From: Leclercia adecarboxylata
Lineage (GTDB): Bacteria; Pseudomonadota; Gammaproteobacteria; Enterobacterales; Enterobacteriaceae
DNA: 64,000 nt
NCBI RefSeq assembly: GCF_006874705.1
Contig: NZ_CP035382.1
Coordinates: 992,001-1,056,000, forward strand
Direction of reading: 5' to 3'
Both the position numbers and the translations under genes were made by a program. Under the pieces are notes generated by a model. It made no database searches, had not been told where the DNA came from, and was given only the letters and a program-made list of their open reading frames with translations. Numbering within the stretch: the stretch's first letter is position 1; the number at the start of each line of letters is the position of its first letter. Of this stretch, positions 16,733 to 28,299 are shown piece after piece.

Positions 16733-17831
16733 TCATAACCCTGCTTTCAGACTTGCTTCGATAAATTGGTCCAGGCTGCCATCCAGCACCGCCTGCGTGT
16801 TACGGGTTTCGACACCGGTACGCAGGTCTTTGATGCGGGAGTCATCAAGGACGTAAGAACGGATCTGGCTGCCCCAGCCGATGTCAGATTTGTTATCTTC
16901 CATCGCCTGCTTCTCAGCATTTTTCTTTTGCATCTCCAGTTCATAAAGCTTCGCTTTCATCTGCTTCATGGCCTGATCTTTGTTTTTATGCTGGGAACGG
17001 TCGTTCTGGCACTGTGTTACCAGCCCGGTCGGCAGGTGAGTAATACGCACCGCGGATTCCGTACGGTTAACGTGCTGACCGCCCGCACCGGAGGCGCGGT
17101 AAACGTCGATACGCAGATCCGCCGGGTTGATTTCGATATCGATATCGTCCTTCACTTCCGGATAGACAAACGCGGAACTGAAAGAGGTGTGACGACGGCC
17201 GCCGGAATCGAACGGGCTCTTACGCACCAGGCGGTGAACGCCGGTTTCGGTACGCAGCCAGCCGTAGGCGTAATCGCCAATAATTTTAACGGTGACAGAT
17301 TTCAGGCCTGCCACTTCGCCTTCAGACTCTTCAATGATCTCGGTCTTAAAGCCGCGGGCTTCAGCCCAGCGCAGGTACATACGGGTCAGCATGCTGGCCC
17401 AGTCCTGTGCTTCTGTGCCGCCGGAACCGGCCTGGATATCCAGGTAGCAGTCGGCGCTGTCGTATTCACCGGAGAACATGCGACGGAATTCCAGCTGGGC
17501 CAGCTTCTCTTCCAGCACGTCGAGTTCTGCCACGGCTTCGTTGAAGGTCTCTTCGTCGTCGGCCTCAACGGCCAGCTCCAGCAGGCCGGACACGTCATCC
17601 AGACCCTGCGCCATCTGATCCAGCGTATCGACGATAGCTTCCAGAGAGGAACGCTCTTTACCCAGCGCCTGTGCGCGTTCAGGTTCGTTCCAGACGTCCG
17701 GCTGTTCCAGCTCGGCGTTTACTTCTTCGAGACGCTCTTTCTTGGCATCGTAGTCAAAGATACCCCCTAAGAACGTCGGAGCGCTCCGTGAGGTCCTGAA
17801 TGCGGTTTTTTACCGGATTAATTTCAAACAT
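16733..17831 (-). CDS. prfB: Peptide chain release factor 2 (RF2) with programmed +1 frameshift
   Basis: Terminates translation at UGA and UAA. The reading starts [20 protein letters not shown] and meets an in-frame UGA after 25 codons. Removing one base there gives a 365-residue product, the E. coli length. The recoding signal is complete: AGGGGG (17768-17763), then TAT and CTT-TGA-C (CTT 17759-17757, UGA 17756-17754). Downstream are the SPF tripeptide in RKSPFDSGG and the GGQ motif in [11 protein letters not shown]. Low RF2 therefore favours frameshifting and autoregulates synthesis. It lies in the xerD-dsbC-recJ-prfB-lysS run. Confidence 0.97.
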
Positions 17832-17922
17832 GGTCTGTTTTCTTTTATGGACTAGTCAAAATGCGGAGATAAGGGCGGAATTGTACCGGATTCACGCCCT
17901 GTTTTATAGCGGAATAGTGATG

Positions 17923-19656
17923 CTAAAGTGGCCAGATATGGTCGATGATGATTTGCAGCGTGCGGTTGCCGCGAAACTCGTTGATATCCAGTTTGTAGGC
18001 CAGTTCGACTTCGCGCACGCCGTTGTCCGGCCAGATAGTGGTATCGACGTTAAAGGCGATCCCGTCCAGCAGCGGGCCGCCGCCGACCGGTTCTACCATC
18101 ACTTTCAAATGGCGTTCACCCACCAGCCGCTGTTGCAGCAGACGGAAGCGGCCATCAAACAGCGGCTCCGGGAACATCTGCCCCCACGGACCGGCATCAC
18201 GCAGCATCTGCGCCACTTCCATGGTCATTTCAGCGGGGGTTAACGGACCGTCGGAGACCACCTCGCCCTGCAACAGGGCCGGATCCAGCCAGTCGGTGAC
18301 CAGCTCGCTGAAGAGCCGCTGGAACCGATCGAATTTCGCCTCTTCCAGCGACAAGCCCGCCGCCATCGCGTGGCCGCCAAACTTGATCATCAGATCCGGG
18401 TGCAGCGTATGCAGGCGCTCCAGCGCATCGCGCATATGCAGCCCCTGAATGGATCGGCCCGATCCTTTCAGCGTGCCGTCTCCGGCCGGAGCAAAGGCAA
18501 TAACCGGACGGTGAAAACGCTCTTTGATGCGCGAGGCCAGGATCCCAACCACTCCCTGGTGCCACTCCGGGTGATACATCGCCAGCCCCCCAGGCAGCGT
18601 TTCGCCGCTGCGCTCCAGCTTTTCGCACAGGATCAGGGCTTCGGCCTGCATCCCCTGCTCGATCTCTTTGCGGGTCTGGTTCAGGGCGTCCAGCTCGTTG
18701 GCCAGCACGCGCGCTTCGCCGATGTTGTCGCACAGCAATAGCGCCACGCCCACCGACATATCATCCAGACGCCCGGCGGCGTTGAGACGCGGGCCGAGGG
18801 CAAAGCCCAGATCGCTGGCCGCCAGCCGCTGCTGATCCCGGTTGGAGATCTCCAGCAGCGCCTTAATGCCCGGACGGCATTTGCCGGCCCGAATGCGGTT
18901 TAAGCCCTGCCAGGTAAGAATACGGTTATTGGCATCCAGCGGCACCACGTCCGCCACCGTGCCCAGCGCCACCAGATCGAGGAATTCCGCCAGATTCGGT
19001 GCGGCAATGCCCTGCGCCTCAAACCAGCCTTTATCCCGCAGCTTCGTACGCAGCGCCAGCATCAGGTAGAAGGCCACGCCCACACCCGCCAGCGATTTTG
19101 ACGGGAAGTCGCAGTCGCGCAGGTTGGGGTTGATGATCGCTTCCGCCGCCGGCAGCGTGTCGCCAGGCAGGTGGTGATCGGTGACCAGCACCGGGATCCC
19201 CAGCTTGTGCGCACGATCGACACCGGCATGGGACGAGATCCCATTGTCGACGGTGAGGATCATTTGCGCGCCGCGGGCATGGGCCTGATCGACCACTTCC
19301 GGGCTCAGGCCGTAGCCATCCTCAAAGCGGTTAGGCACCAGGTAGGAGACGTTATCGCACCCCATCGCCCGCAGGCTGAGCACGCTCAGCGCGGTACTGG
19401 TGGCGCCATCGGCATCGAAATCCCCCACCACGATGATGCGCGTTCCTTCACGAAAGGCGTTGTACAGCAGCTCCGTGGCCGTATCGACGCCACTCAGCTG
19501 CTGCCAGGGCAGCATATTTTTTACGCCTTTCTCAAGATCGTCTGCATGTTTCACGCCACGGCTGGCGTACAGTCGACGCAACAGAGGCGACAGATCCGCG
19601 GGTAAGGCGGCGCTGTCGTCCACTTCACGACGACGGAGTTGTATCGAAGATTTCAC
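17923..19656 (-). CDS. recJ: Single-strand-specific 5'-3' exonuclease RecJ
   Basis: Degrades single-stranded DNA from the 5' end in recombination and mismatch repair. At 577 residues it equals the E. coli protein. DHH-superfamily motifs are in order: VVGDFDADGATSTAL (about 76-90), TVDNGISSHAGV (about 135-146), VTDHHLPGDTLP (about 156-167) and the DHHA1-type GRSIQGLHMRD and KFGGHAMAAGLS region. It starts 5 bp after the dsbC stop, so it is translationally close to dsbC. Confidence 0.97.
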   Translation of the reverse strand: MKSSIQLRRREVDDSAALPADLSPLLRRLYASRGVKHADDLEKGVKNMLPWQQLSGVDTATELLYNAFREGTRIIVVGDFDADGATSTALSVLSLRAMGCDNVSYLVPNRFEDGYGLSPEVVDQAHARGAQMILTVDNGISSHAGVDRAHKLGIPVLVTDHHLPGDTLPAAEAIINPNLRDCDFPSKSLAGVGVAFYLMLALRTKLRDKGWFEAQGIAAPNLAEFLDLVALGTVADVVPLDANNRILTWQGLNRIRAGKCRPGIKALLEISNRDQQRLAASDLGFALGPRLNAAGRLDDMSVGVALLLCDNIGEARVLANELDALNQTRKEIEQGMQAEALILCEKLERSGETLPGGLAMYHPEWHQGVVGILASRIKERFHRPVIAFAPAGDGTLKGSGRSIQGLHMRDALERLHTLHPDLMIKFGGHAMAAGLSLEEAKFDRFQRLFSELVTDWLDPALLQGEVVSDGPLTPAEMTMEVAQMLRDAGPWGQMFPEPLFDGRFRLLQQRLVGERHLKVMVEPVGGGPLLDGIAFNVDTTIWPDNGVREVELAYKLDINEFRGNRTLQIIIDHIWPL

Positions 19657-19661
19657 GCGAA

Positions 19662-20375
19662 TTATTTACCGCCAAACTGTTTCTGGTGCGCATCAAGGAA
19701 CGCTTTCATCTCTTTCGGTCCCTGGTAGCCCGGCACGACATACCCGTTGCTCAGCACGATGGCTGGCGTACCGGTCACGCCAAACTGCACGCCCAGCGCG
19801 TAGTGATTGGCAATGTCGATATTGCAGGAAGCGGCCTGAATGCCTTTGCCGTTCATGGCGTCATCAAAGGCTTTGTTGCGATCTTTCGCACACCAGATGG
19901 CCTTCATGTCCTGCTCAGGCTGGCTCTGCACGCCCGCACGCGGGAAAGCGAGATAACGCACGGTGATGCCCAGCGCGTTGTAGTCTTTCATCTCTTCATG
20001 CAGCTTGTGGCAGTAGCCGCAGGTGATGTCGGTGAACACGGTGATGACGTGCTTTTCCTGCGCCGCTTTGTAGACAATCATCTCTTTTTCCAGCGCATTC
20101 AGGTTTTTCATCAGCATCTGGTTAGTGACGTTGACCGGCTGGGCGCCGCTCACATCGTACAGCGGCCCCTGCAGAAAGTGCTTACCGTCTTCGGTGACGT
20201 ACAGCACGCCGCCGCTGGTCATCACGGTTTTCATTCCGGCGATCGGCGCAGGCTGAATATCGCTACCGGTAACGCCAAGCTTCGCCAGAGACTGTTTGAT
20301 GGCCGCATCGTCAGCATGCGCCAGACCAGATAATGAGGCTGCCAGCAGAGAGAACAGCACTAAAGACTTTTTCAT
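19662..20375 (-). CDS. dsbC: Periplasmic protein disulfide isomerase DsbC
   Basis: Reshuffles wrong disulfides in the periplasm as a V-shaped dimer kept reduced by DsbD. The signal peptide MKKSLVLFSLLAASLSGLAHA is cleaved after residue 21 (positions 20375-20313). An N-terminal dimerisation domain is followed by a thioredoxin domain with the CGYC active site (C119, C122) and cis-proline TGTPAIVL. A second cysteine pair, near IWCAKD and AASCNI, is the structural disulfide. The gene is between xerD (gap 21 bp) and recJ (gap 5 bp). Confidence 0.97.
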   Translation of the reverse strand: MKKSLVLFSLLAASLSGLAHADDAAIKQSLAKLGVTGSDIQPAPIAGMKTVMTSGGVLYVTEDGKHFLQGPLYDVSGAQPVNVTNQMLMKNLNALEKEMIVYKAAQEKHVITVFTDITCGYCHKLHEEMKDYNALGITVRYLAFPRAGVQSQPEQDMKAIWCAKDRNKAFDDAMNGKGIQAASCNIDIANHYALGVQFGVTGTPAIVLSNGYVVPGYQGPKEMKAFLDAHQKQFGGK

Positions 20376-20396
20376 ATTGGTTCCTGTTACGAGTCA

Positions 20397-21293
20397 TCAC
20401 GCACGTGGGTGATGCTGTTGGTGTAGCTGCCGCAGGCGTTCCGTCGCGACATGCGTGTAGATTTGCGTCGTTGAAAGGTCACTGTGCCCAAGCAGCATCT
20501 GGACCACGCGCAGGTCGGCGCCATGATTCAGAAGGTGGGTCGCAAAAGCGTGACGCAGAACGTGCGGCGAAAGTTTTTCACTGTCGATACCCGCCAGTGT
20601 GGCGTAATGTTTGATGCGATGCCAGAAGGTTTGACGCGTCATCTGTTGCGCACGTTGACTCGGGAATAACACATCAATGGAGACACCGTTGAGCAACCAC
20701 GGACGTCCATGCTGGAGATAACTCTCCAGCCAGTACACCGCCTCTTCACCCAGCGGCACCAGACGCTCTTTGTTGCCTTTACCGATCACCCGCACCACGC
20801 CCTGACGCAGGCTGATATCGCTCATCGTCAGCCCGACCAGCTCAGAGACGCGCAGCCCCGTCGCATACAAGACCTCAAGCATCGCTTTATCGCGCAACTC
20901 CAGCGGTTGGTCAACCACCGGCGACTGTAATAATCTCTCAACTTGTGCTTCGCTGAGATCCTTCGGCAGACGCTGCGGCAGCTTGGGCGAGGCCAGCGCG
21001 GCGCTGGGATCGTCGGCGCGCAATTTCTCACGATACAAGTGCTGAAACAGACGCCGCATGGCGCTCAGCAGCCGCGCGGAACTGGTAGCCTTATAGCCCC
21101 CCTCCATGCGCTCGGCAAGCAGCGCCTGCAAATGGTCACTTTGGGCCGTAGTAAGAGAGAGGTCATGATGATGCAACCAGGCCACCAGCATCGCCAGATC
21201 GCGTCGGTAGGCGCTGAGGGTATTTTCGGCAAGATTCTTCTCCAGCCACAGCGCATCGAGAAACTGCTCGATGAGTGCGAGATCCTTTTCCAC
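20397..21293 (-). CDS. xerD: Site-specific tyrosine recombinase XerD
   Basis: With XerC it resolves chromosome dimers at dif under FtsK control. The 298 residues show an N-terminal SAM-like core-binding domain and the catalytic domain with the complete tyrosine-recombinase set: R148, K172, H244, R247, H270 and nucleophile Y279. Length and neighbours dsbC/recJ identify it as XerD rather than an integrase. It is divergent from fldB across about 100 bp. Confidence 0.97.
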   Translation of the reverse strand: MEKDLALIEQFLDALWLEKNLAENTLSAYRRDLAMLVAWLHHHDLSLTTAQSDHLQALLAERMEGGYKATSSARLLSAMRRLFQHLYREKLRADDPSAALASPKLPQRLPKDLSEAQVERLLQSPVVDQPLELRDKAMLEVLYATGLRVSELVGLTMSDISLRQGVVRVIGKGNKERLVPLGEEAVYWLESYLQHGRPWLLNGVSIDVLFPSQRAQQMTRQTFWHRIKHYATLAGIDSEKLSPHVLRHAFATHLLNHGADLRVVQMLLGHSDLSTTQIYTHVATERLRQLHQQHHPRA

Positions 21294-21394
21294 GTCAGCC
21301 TCTTTCGTTCTGCAATGGGGGCATTATGCCTGAATGCGGGTTGTTTCTGGTACACTACTCGCAAAGTCATAGCAAGTATTGAGACATTTTAGCG

Positions 21395-21916
21395 ATGAAT
21401 ATTGGTCTGTTTTATGGTTCCAGCACCTGCTACACCGAGATGGCCGCAGAGAAAATTCGCGACATTATCGGTCCGGAACTGGTCACCCTGCATAATCTCA
21501 AAGACGACGCCCCGACGATGATGGAACAGTACGACGTGCTGATCCTGGGTATCCCGACCTGGGATTTTGGTGAACTTCAGGAAGACTGGGAAGCCATCTG
21601 GGAACAGCTTGATTCCCTGAAGCTGGAAGGCAAAATTATCGCGCTGTACGGCATGGGCGATCAGTTAGGCTATGGCGAGTGGTTCCTCGACGCGCTGGGG
21701 ATGCTGCATGACAAGCTGGCGCCGAAAGGGGTGACCTTCATCGGTTACTGGCCGACCGAAGGCTATGAGTTTACCAGCAAGAAACCGATCATTGCCGACG
21801 GCCAGCTGTTTGTCGGGCTGGCCCTTGATGAGACTAATCAATACGATCTGAGCGAAGAGCGCCTGCAAAACTGGTGCGAGCAGATCCTCGGCGAAATGGC
21901 GGAGCAGTTTAGTTAA
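21395..21916 (+). CDS. fldB: Flavodoxin 2 FldB
   Basis: Small FMN electron carrier. It has 173 residues as in E. coli FldB: FMN-phosphate loop [15 protein letters not shown] (about 7-21), [16 protein letters not shown] (about 50-65) and [20 protein letters not shown] (about 84-103), the three isoalloxazine and phosphate contact regions. It stands alone between divergent xerD and convergent ygfX. In E. coli it belongs to the SoxRS regulon; I did not verify a soxbox. Confidence 0.95.
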   Translation: MNIGLFYGSSTCYTEMAAEKIRDIIGPELVTLHNLKDDAPTMMEQYDVLILGIPTWDFGELQEDWEAIWEQLDSLKLEGKIIALYGMGDQLGYGEWFLDALGMLHDKLAPKGVTFIGYWPTEGYEFTSKKPIIADGQLFVGLALDETNQYDLSEERLQNWCEQILGEMAEQFS

Positions 21917-21919
21917 CCG

Positions 21920-22333
21920 CTATCGCCCCTGCGTCGGTTGCTGCGACAGCATCCGGCGCAGATCCCGCCACTCCCCTTCGTCCATGCTGTCTGCCGCCAG
22001 CCACAAATGCTGGTAGCGTTTCCCGTCGCCTTTGCGTAAGCGAAGCATCATGCCGGCATTTAGCATCCACGGCGTGCCGACAATCTCCCACTCGCTGCCC
22101 TGCCAGTGCAGTCGGGAATCCATGAACAGTTTGATTTCGCCCTGACGGGAATTAATGCGTCGTTGACTGCGCACGCTGTCGAACACCACCAGCGACAGTA
22201 AGATTAACCATAATGGGGTGTAGCTCAGCGGCCATGGCATCAACAGAATGCAAGCCGCAACCAGGCCGTGGAGCAAAAGAGACATCCACTGGGCGCGCCA
22301 CGAGACGCGTAAATCAGATTGCCACAGGACCAC
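21920..22333 (-). CDS. cptA: Membrane protein YgfX (CptA)
   Basis: A 137-residue inner-membrane protein: a basic amphipathic start, two close helices ([17 protein letters not shown] and [15 protein letters not shown], about 18-55) and a cytoplasmic tail with strongly conserved [15 protein letters not shown]. It has been described as a toxin affecting FtsZ/MreB and also as a partner of SdhE; I treat its role as unsettled. Its start overlaps the end of sdhE by 20 bp, so the two are translationally coupled. Confidence 0.92.
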   Translation of the reverse strand: MVLWQSDLRVSWRAQWMSLLLHGLVAACILLMPWPLSYTPLWLILLSLVVFDSVRSQRRINSRQGEIKLFMDSRLHWQGSEWEIVGTPWMLNAGMMLRLRKGDGKRYQHLWLAADSMDEGEWRDLRRMLSQQPTQGR

Positions 22334-22580
22334 GTTCCCGATTCCGTGTTTGAATTAAAAGCACCATCCGTTGCAGTTCGGCGTCGGCAGGTTCGCCGTG
22401 ATTCATCAACCAGTTAAATAAATCAGGATCGTCGTTCTCCAGCAGACGGATGAAGAGCTGTTTGTCCTCATCGCTCAGGGTGTCGTATTCGTATTCGAAG
22501 AACGGCATGATGGAGATATCGAGTTCGCGCATGCCGCGACGGCATGCCCAATGAATGCGGGCTTTGTTAGTAATGTCCAT
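22314..22580 (-). CDS. sdhE: FAD assembly factor SdhE (YgfY/CptB)
   Basis: Helps attach FAD covalently to succinate dehydrogenase and fumarate reductase subunits. From [20 protein letters not shown] the product is 88 residues, as in E. coli. The RGMREL segment with its arginine-glycine pair (about residues 15-20) is the functional signature, followed by the five-helix bundle. An in-frame ATG two codons earlier is less likely. It forms an overlapping pair with ygfX. Confidence 0.94.
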   Translation of the reverse strand: MDITNKARIHWACRRGMRELDISIMPFFEYEYDTLSDEDKQLFIRLLENDDPDLFNWLMNHGEPADAELQRMVLLIQTRNRERGPVAI

Positions 22581-22885
22581 GTGCATTTTTCCTGCATAAC
22601 GTTGAGTTCAGGCAGTGTTTCGTTCGTATCGGTTAAGAAAGAGAATCTACCGGGAAGAAACGGCTCTTAGTGTAACGTGTTTTTTGCTGTTTCATTACTG
22701 GAATATTACGTTCCTGCCGCACTCTTCCAGAAAAAACCACAACAAAAAAGCGTGTTCATCCGTTTTGCGTCGTGCTACGCAGAACAGCGCGAGGGCACGA
22801 ATAGCCTGTTGAAACCGCTTGCATTGGCTACAGTCTCTTTTACCATTAGGCATTAACAAAGCGTTATGCAATTCAGGACCTCACT
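22581..22885. other. Divergent intergenic region sdhE / ygfZ
   Basis: This 305-bp gap holds both upstream regions. I see AT-rich stretches but no operator, hairpin or RNA gene that I can support. The open frame at 22615-22812 has no family features. Confidence 0.5.
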
Positions 22886-23866
22886 ATGGCATTTACACCT
22901 TTCTCCCCGCGCCAGCCTGTCGCCTCTGCGCGTCTGCCGCTGACGCTTATGACCCTTGATGACTGGGCGCTGGCAACCCTCGTCGGCCTGGACAGCGAAA
23001 AGTACCTGCAGGGCCAGGTGACCGCTGATGTCAGTCAGATGACCGAACACCAACACCTGCTGGCTGCGCACTGCGATCCAAAAGGCAAGATGTGGAGCAA
23101 CCTGCGCCTCTTTCGCCGTCAGGACGGGTTTGCCCTGATCGAACGCCGCAGCCTGCGCGACGCGCAGCTCGCGGAGCTGAAAAAGTATGCGGTGTTCTCA
23201 AAAGTGACCATCGCTGCCGATGACGAGCTGGTGCTGCTGGGCGTAGCCGGGTTCCAGGCGCGCGCGGCGTTGAAAAATCTGTTCAGCGAACTGCCGGATG
23301 CCGAAAAACAGGTGACTCACGACGGCGCCACCTCGCTGCTGTGGTTTGAACACCCGGCGGAACGCTTCCTGCTGGTAACCGATGTTGCTACCGCAGAGCG
23401 CGTGACCCAGGCCCTGCGTGGCGAAGCCCAGCTGAATAACAGCCAGCAGTGGCTGGCGCTGAACATTGAAGCGGGCATCCCGGTAATCGATGCCGCCAAC
23501 AGCGGGCAGTTTATTCCTCAGGCGACCAACCTGCAGGCGCTCGGCGGGATCAGCTTTAAAAAAGGCTGCTACACCGGCCAGGAGATGGTGGCTCGCGCGA
23601 AGTTCCGCGGCGCCAACAAACGTGCGCTGTGGTATCTGGCGGGCCAGGCCAGCCGTGTACCGGAAGCCGGTGAAGATCTGGAGCTGAAAATGGGTGAGAA
23701 CTGGCGCAGGACCGGCACCGTGCTCGCCGCCGTTCAGCTCGATGATGGTCGTCTGCTGGTGCAGGCCGTCATGAATAATGATATGGAGCCTGACAGCGTG
23801 TTCCGCGTGCGCGAAGATGTGAATACCCTGAGCATCGAGCCGCTGCCGTATTCGCTGGAAGAGTGA
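22886..23866 (+). CDS. ygfZ: Folate-binding iron-sulfur/tRNA-modification protein YgfZ
   Basis: Tetrahydrofolate-dependent protein needed for activity of some Fe-S enzymes such as MiaB. The 326 residues fold like the aminomethyltransferase Gcv[21 protein letters not shown] near residue 32, then the diagnostic [17 protein letters not shown] motif (about 227-243) with its essential cysteine, and a C-terminal barrel. It is monocistronic and followed by a REP element. Confidence 0.96.
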   Translation: MAFTPFSPRQPVASARLPLTLMTLDDWALATLVGLDSEKYLQGQVTADVSQMTEHQHLLAAHCDPKGKMWSNLRLFRRQDGFALIERRSLRDAQLAELKKYAVFSKVTIAADDELVLLGVAGFQARAALKNLFSELPDAEKQVTHDGATSLLWFEHPAERFLLVTDVATAERVTQALRGEAQLNNSQQWLALNIEAGIPVIDAANSGQFIPQATNLQALGGISFKKGCYTGQEMVARAKFRGANKRALWYLAGQASRVPEAGEDLELKMGENWRRTGTVLAAVQLDDGRLLVQAVMNNDMEPDSVFRVREDVNTLSIEPLPYSLEE

Positions 23867-23876
23867 TGGTGTTAGT

Positions 23877-23945
23877 GCCGGGTGGCGGCTTCGCCTTACC
23901 CGGCCTACGAAACCCGTAGGCCCGTGCAAGCGTAGCGCCGCCGGG
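23877..23945. repeat. REP/BIME element after ygfZ
   Basis: Two REP units in opposite orientation. The first is GCCGGGTGGCGGCTTCGCCT... through CGGCCTAC; the second begins GTAGGCCC and ends GCCGGGC. It lies between convergent ygfZ and yqfA. Confidence 0.85.
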
Positions 23946-23960
23946 CAAAAACAATCTTAA

Positions 23961-24728
<768 letters not shown>

Positions 24729-24785
24729 TTAAAATAATCATATATTTGAGTGATATTTTCAGCTAACGTCTGTTCAGGTTAAAAA

Positions 24786-25097
24786 TCAAAGACATTTAAA
24801 ATCAATGACATAAAACTGAGTCTGATTCGGATAGATCTCCGCGATGACCCGCTTAAGTTCTCCCAGGGTCATGTTCTCTTGCTGAGCATGTTTTTCGGTC
24901 AGCGTTTCCAGCGTCACGGTCGAGGTAGTTGTCACCTCAATGGTACAAAAGTGGACGTCGTCTTCGTAACGCCCCACCCGCAGAACATCGCCCGCTTTAA
25001 AGTGCGCCTCGCTCTCATCACGGATGGTGATGGTCTTACGTCCGGCCAGAATGTCATCCTGAAAGCGCTGAAAAAAAGTAATGTCGTTTGGCTGCAT
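24786..25097 (-). CDS. yqfB: N4-acetylcytidine amidohydrolase YqfB (ASCH domain)
   Basis: A 103-residue ASCH-fold protein. E. coli YqfB hydrolyses N4-acetylcytidine to cytidine. The family start [20 protein letters not shown] contains the lysine and threonine used as catalytic residues in YqfB (K21 and T24 in the E. coli literature; here the [10 protein letters not shown] segment), and a glutamate follows in the [13 protein letters not shown]-terminal region context. It is divergent from the RpiR-type regulator. Confidence 0.92.
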   Translation of the reverse strand: MQPNDITFFQRFQDDILAGRKTITIRDESEAHFKAGDVLRVGRYEDDVHFCTIEVTTTSTVTLETLTEKHAQQENMTLGELKRVIAEIYPNQTQFYVIDFKCL

Positions 25098-25148
25098 GTT
25101 ATTATTCCCTGAAGATGAAGTTGATGAGTGAGTTTAGCCACTGTGAGC

Positions 25149-25880
25149 ATGTTCTCCCATTCCGCCATTGCCAGTCTCAATAATCTGGAGATGATGGTCT
25201 ACAACACCGTCATTAAAAACCGCGATCGAGTGATGTACATGACCATCCGCGAACTGGCGGATGCGGCAGGGGTTTCCACCACCACCGTGCTGCGCTTTTG
25301 CCGCAAACTCAATTGCGATGGCTATTCTGAATTCCGCGTGCGGTTTAAATTATATCTCGAACAAAACGAACCGCAGCAGGCCAATTTTGGTGCCAGTGAG
25401 ATTATCAGTTTTTTCAAAAGCGTAAACAACGATGAATTTGATACGCTTTTAAATAACGCCGTGGATATTATCTTATCGTCGGAGCGTATTATATTTGTCG
25501 GCGCAGGCACTTCTGGCTCGCTGGCAAAATACGGTGCGCGGTTCTTTTCCAATATTGGTAAATTCAGCAACCATATCGACGATCCTTATTTCCCGGTCAC
25601 CAACGATATGGCGAAAAACGCCCTGGCGATTGTCCTCTCGGTCTCGGGCGAAACCGAAGAGATCCTGCGCTTCGCCAGCCAGTTCAGCCTGCATCACTGC
25701 AAGGTTCTGTCGATCACCAGCCACGAACATTCGCGGCTGGCGAAACTGGCGGACTTTAATCTCTCCTGGCATGTACCCCAAACGCGTATCGCAGGCGTCT
25801 ACGATATTACGACGCAAATCCCGGTGATTTATATTCTTGAATCACTGGGACGCAAACTGGCGAAGAAATTAACAGAATAA
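25149..25880 (+). CDS. MurR/RpiR-family transcriptional regulator
   Basis: A 243-residue regulator: an N-terminal helix-turn-helix of the RpiR type (MTIRELADAAGVSTTTVLRF, then CRKLNCDGYSEFRVRFKLYL) and a C-terminal SIS sugar-phosphate domain (IIFVGAGTSGSLAKYGARFF, then LAIVLSVSGETEEILRFASQ). It is followed after 113 bp by bglA on the same strand, so it probably senses a phosphorylated beta-glucoside and controls bglA. A GTG at 25128 in the same frame is an alternative start. This regulator is not at this place in E. coli K-12 as I recall it. Confidence 0.85.
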   Translation: MFSHSAIASLNNLEMMVYNTVIKNRDRVMYMTIRELADAAGVSTTTVLRFCRKLNCDGYSEFRVRFKLYLEQNEPQQANFGASEIISFFKSVNNDEFDTLLNNAVDIILSSERIIFVGAGTSGSLAKYGARFFSNIGKFSNHIDDPYFPVTNDMAKNALAIVLSVSGETEEILRFASQFSLHHCKVLSITSHEHSRLAKLADFNLSWHVPQTRIAGVYDITTQIPVIYILESLGRKLAKKLTE

Positions 25881-25978
25881 AACACCCTGTTTTTTAGAAG
25901 TGACAAATTACAATTTCTGTGAATTGTTATATCGTGACTTTTTATTACCCTTTGTTAAACTCAAAAATAAGACAATAA

Positions 25979-27427
<1,449 letters not shown>

Positions 27428-27436
27428 TTCTGTAAC

Positions 27437-27468
27437 GCCGGGTGGCGGCTTCGCCTTACCCGGCCTAC
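27437..27468. repeat. REP element after bglA
   Basis: One REP palindrome (GCCGGGTGGCGGCTTCGCCT... ending CGGCCTAC) in the gap between convergent bglA and ygfF. It is identical over 32 bp to the copy after ygfZ. Confidence 0.85.
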
Positions 27469-27486
27469 AAATGATGCGGGTGGGAT

Positions 27487-28230
27487 TTACTTCCCGCCCG
27501 CTAACTCAATAAAGCTGCCCGTCACGTACGACGCCTTCTCGCTCAGCAGCCAGACAATCGCCTGCGCCACCTCTTCAGGCTGGCCGCCGCGCTGCATCGG
27601 CAGCATCGACTTCACCCGATCCACACGTCCTGGCTCCCCGCCGGAAGCATGAATTTCGGTATAAATCAGCCCCGGACGGACGCAGTTAACCCGAATGCCC
27701 TGTGCCGCCACCTCCAGCGCTAGCCCGGTAGTGAGGGAGTCCACGGCCCCTTTCGATGCCGCGTAATCCACATACTCCCCCGGCGCGCCGAGTCGTGAGG
27801 CCGCGGACGAGACGTTCACAATCGCCCCGCCTTTCCCGCCATGCTTTAGCGCCATGCGTTTCACCGCCTCACGGCAGCAGAGGAAATACCCGGTCACGTT
27901 GGTGGCCAGCACGCGGTTAATACGTTCGGCAGAGAGATTTTCGATGGTGCTCTGCTCAAACAGAATGCCGGCGTTGTTAACCAGCGCGGTGAGGGGCTCG
28001 CCTTCACGATCGAGGCTGTCAAACATCGCCATGACCTGCGCTTCATCGCTGATGTCCGCACGCAGGGCAAAGGCCCGGCCGCCCTCTTTCACAATCTGCG
28101 CGATCACGTCGGTGGCGGCTTTGATGTTGTGGTGATAGTTCACCGCCACGGTATAGCCTTCGCTCGCCAGCTGCAGCGCCGTAGCTTTGCCAATTCCGCG
28201 GCTGGCGCCGGTTACAAGTGCAATTGCCAT
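27487..28230 (-). CDS. ygfF: Short-chain dehydrogenase YgfF
   Basis: NAD(P)-dependent SDR oxidoreductase of unknown physiological substrate. From MAIALVTGASRGIGKATALQ it has 247 residues as in E. coli: the TGASRGIG nucleotide loop (about 8-15), the NNAG motif (about 88), catalytic Ser of NVSSAASR (about 144) and the YxxxK pair in YVDYAASKGAV (about 155-165). The gene is flanked by REP elements on both sides. Confidence 0.92.
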   Translation of the reverse strand: MAIALVTGASRGIGKATALQLASEGYTVAVNYHHNIKAATDVIAQIVKEGGRAFALRADISDEAQVMAMFDSLDREGEPLTALVNNAGILFEQSTIENLSAERINRVLATNVTGYFLCCREAVKRMALKHGGKGGAIVNVSSAASRLGAPGEYVDYAASKGAVDSLTTGLALEVAAQGIRVNCVRPGLIYTEIHASGGEPGRVDRVKSMLPMQRGGQPEEVAQAIVWLLSEKASYVTGSFIELAGGK

Positions 28231-28253
28231 AAGACTCTCCAGAAACAAAAAAA

Positions 28254-28284
28254 GCCGGGTGGCGCTTGCGCTTACCCGGCCTAC
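28254..28284. repeat. REP element between ygfF and gcvP
   Basis: GCCGGGTGGCGCTTGCGCTT followed by ACCCGGCCTAC. It is preceded by seven A, so on the minus strand the hairpin plus T run should also terminate gcv transcription. Confidence 0.82.
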
Positions 28285-28299
28285 AGTATGGCAGAAAGG

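Noticed and set aside
20397..21293. Phage integrase
   Set aside because: The tyrosine recombinase is XerD by length, residues and operon context (dsbC, recJ, prfB, lysS).
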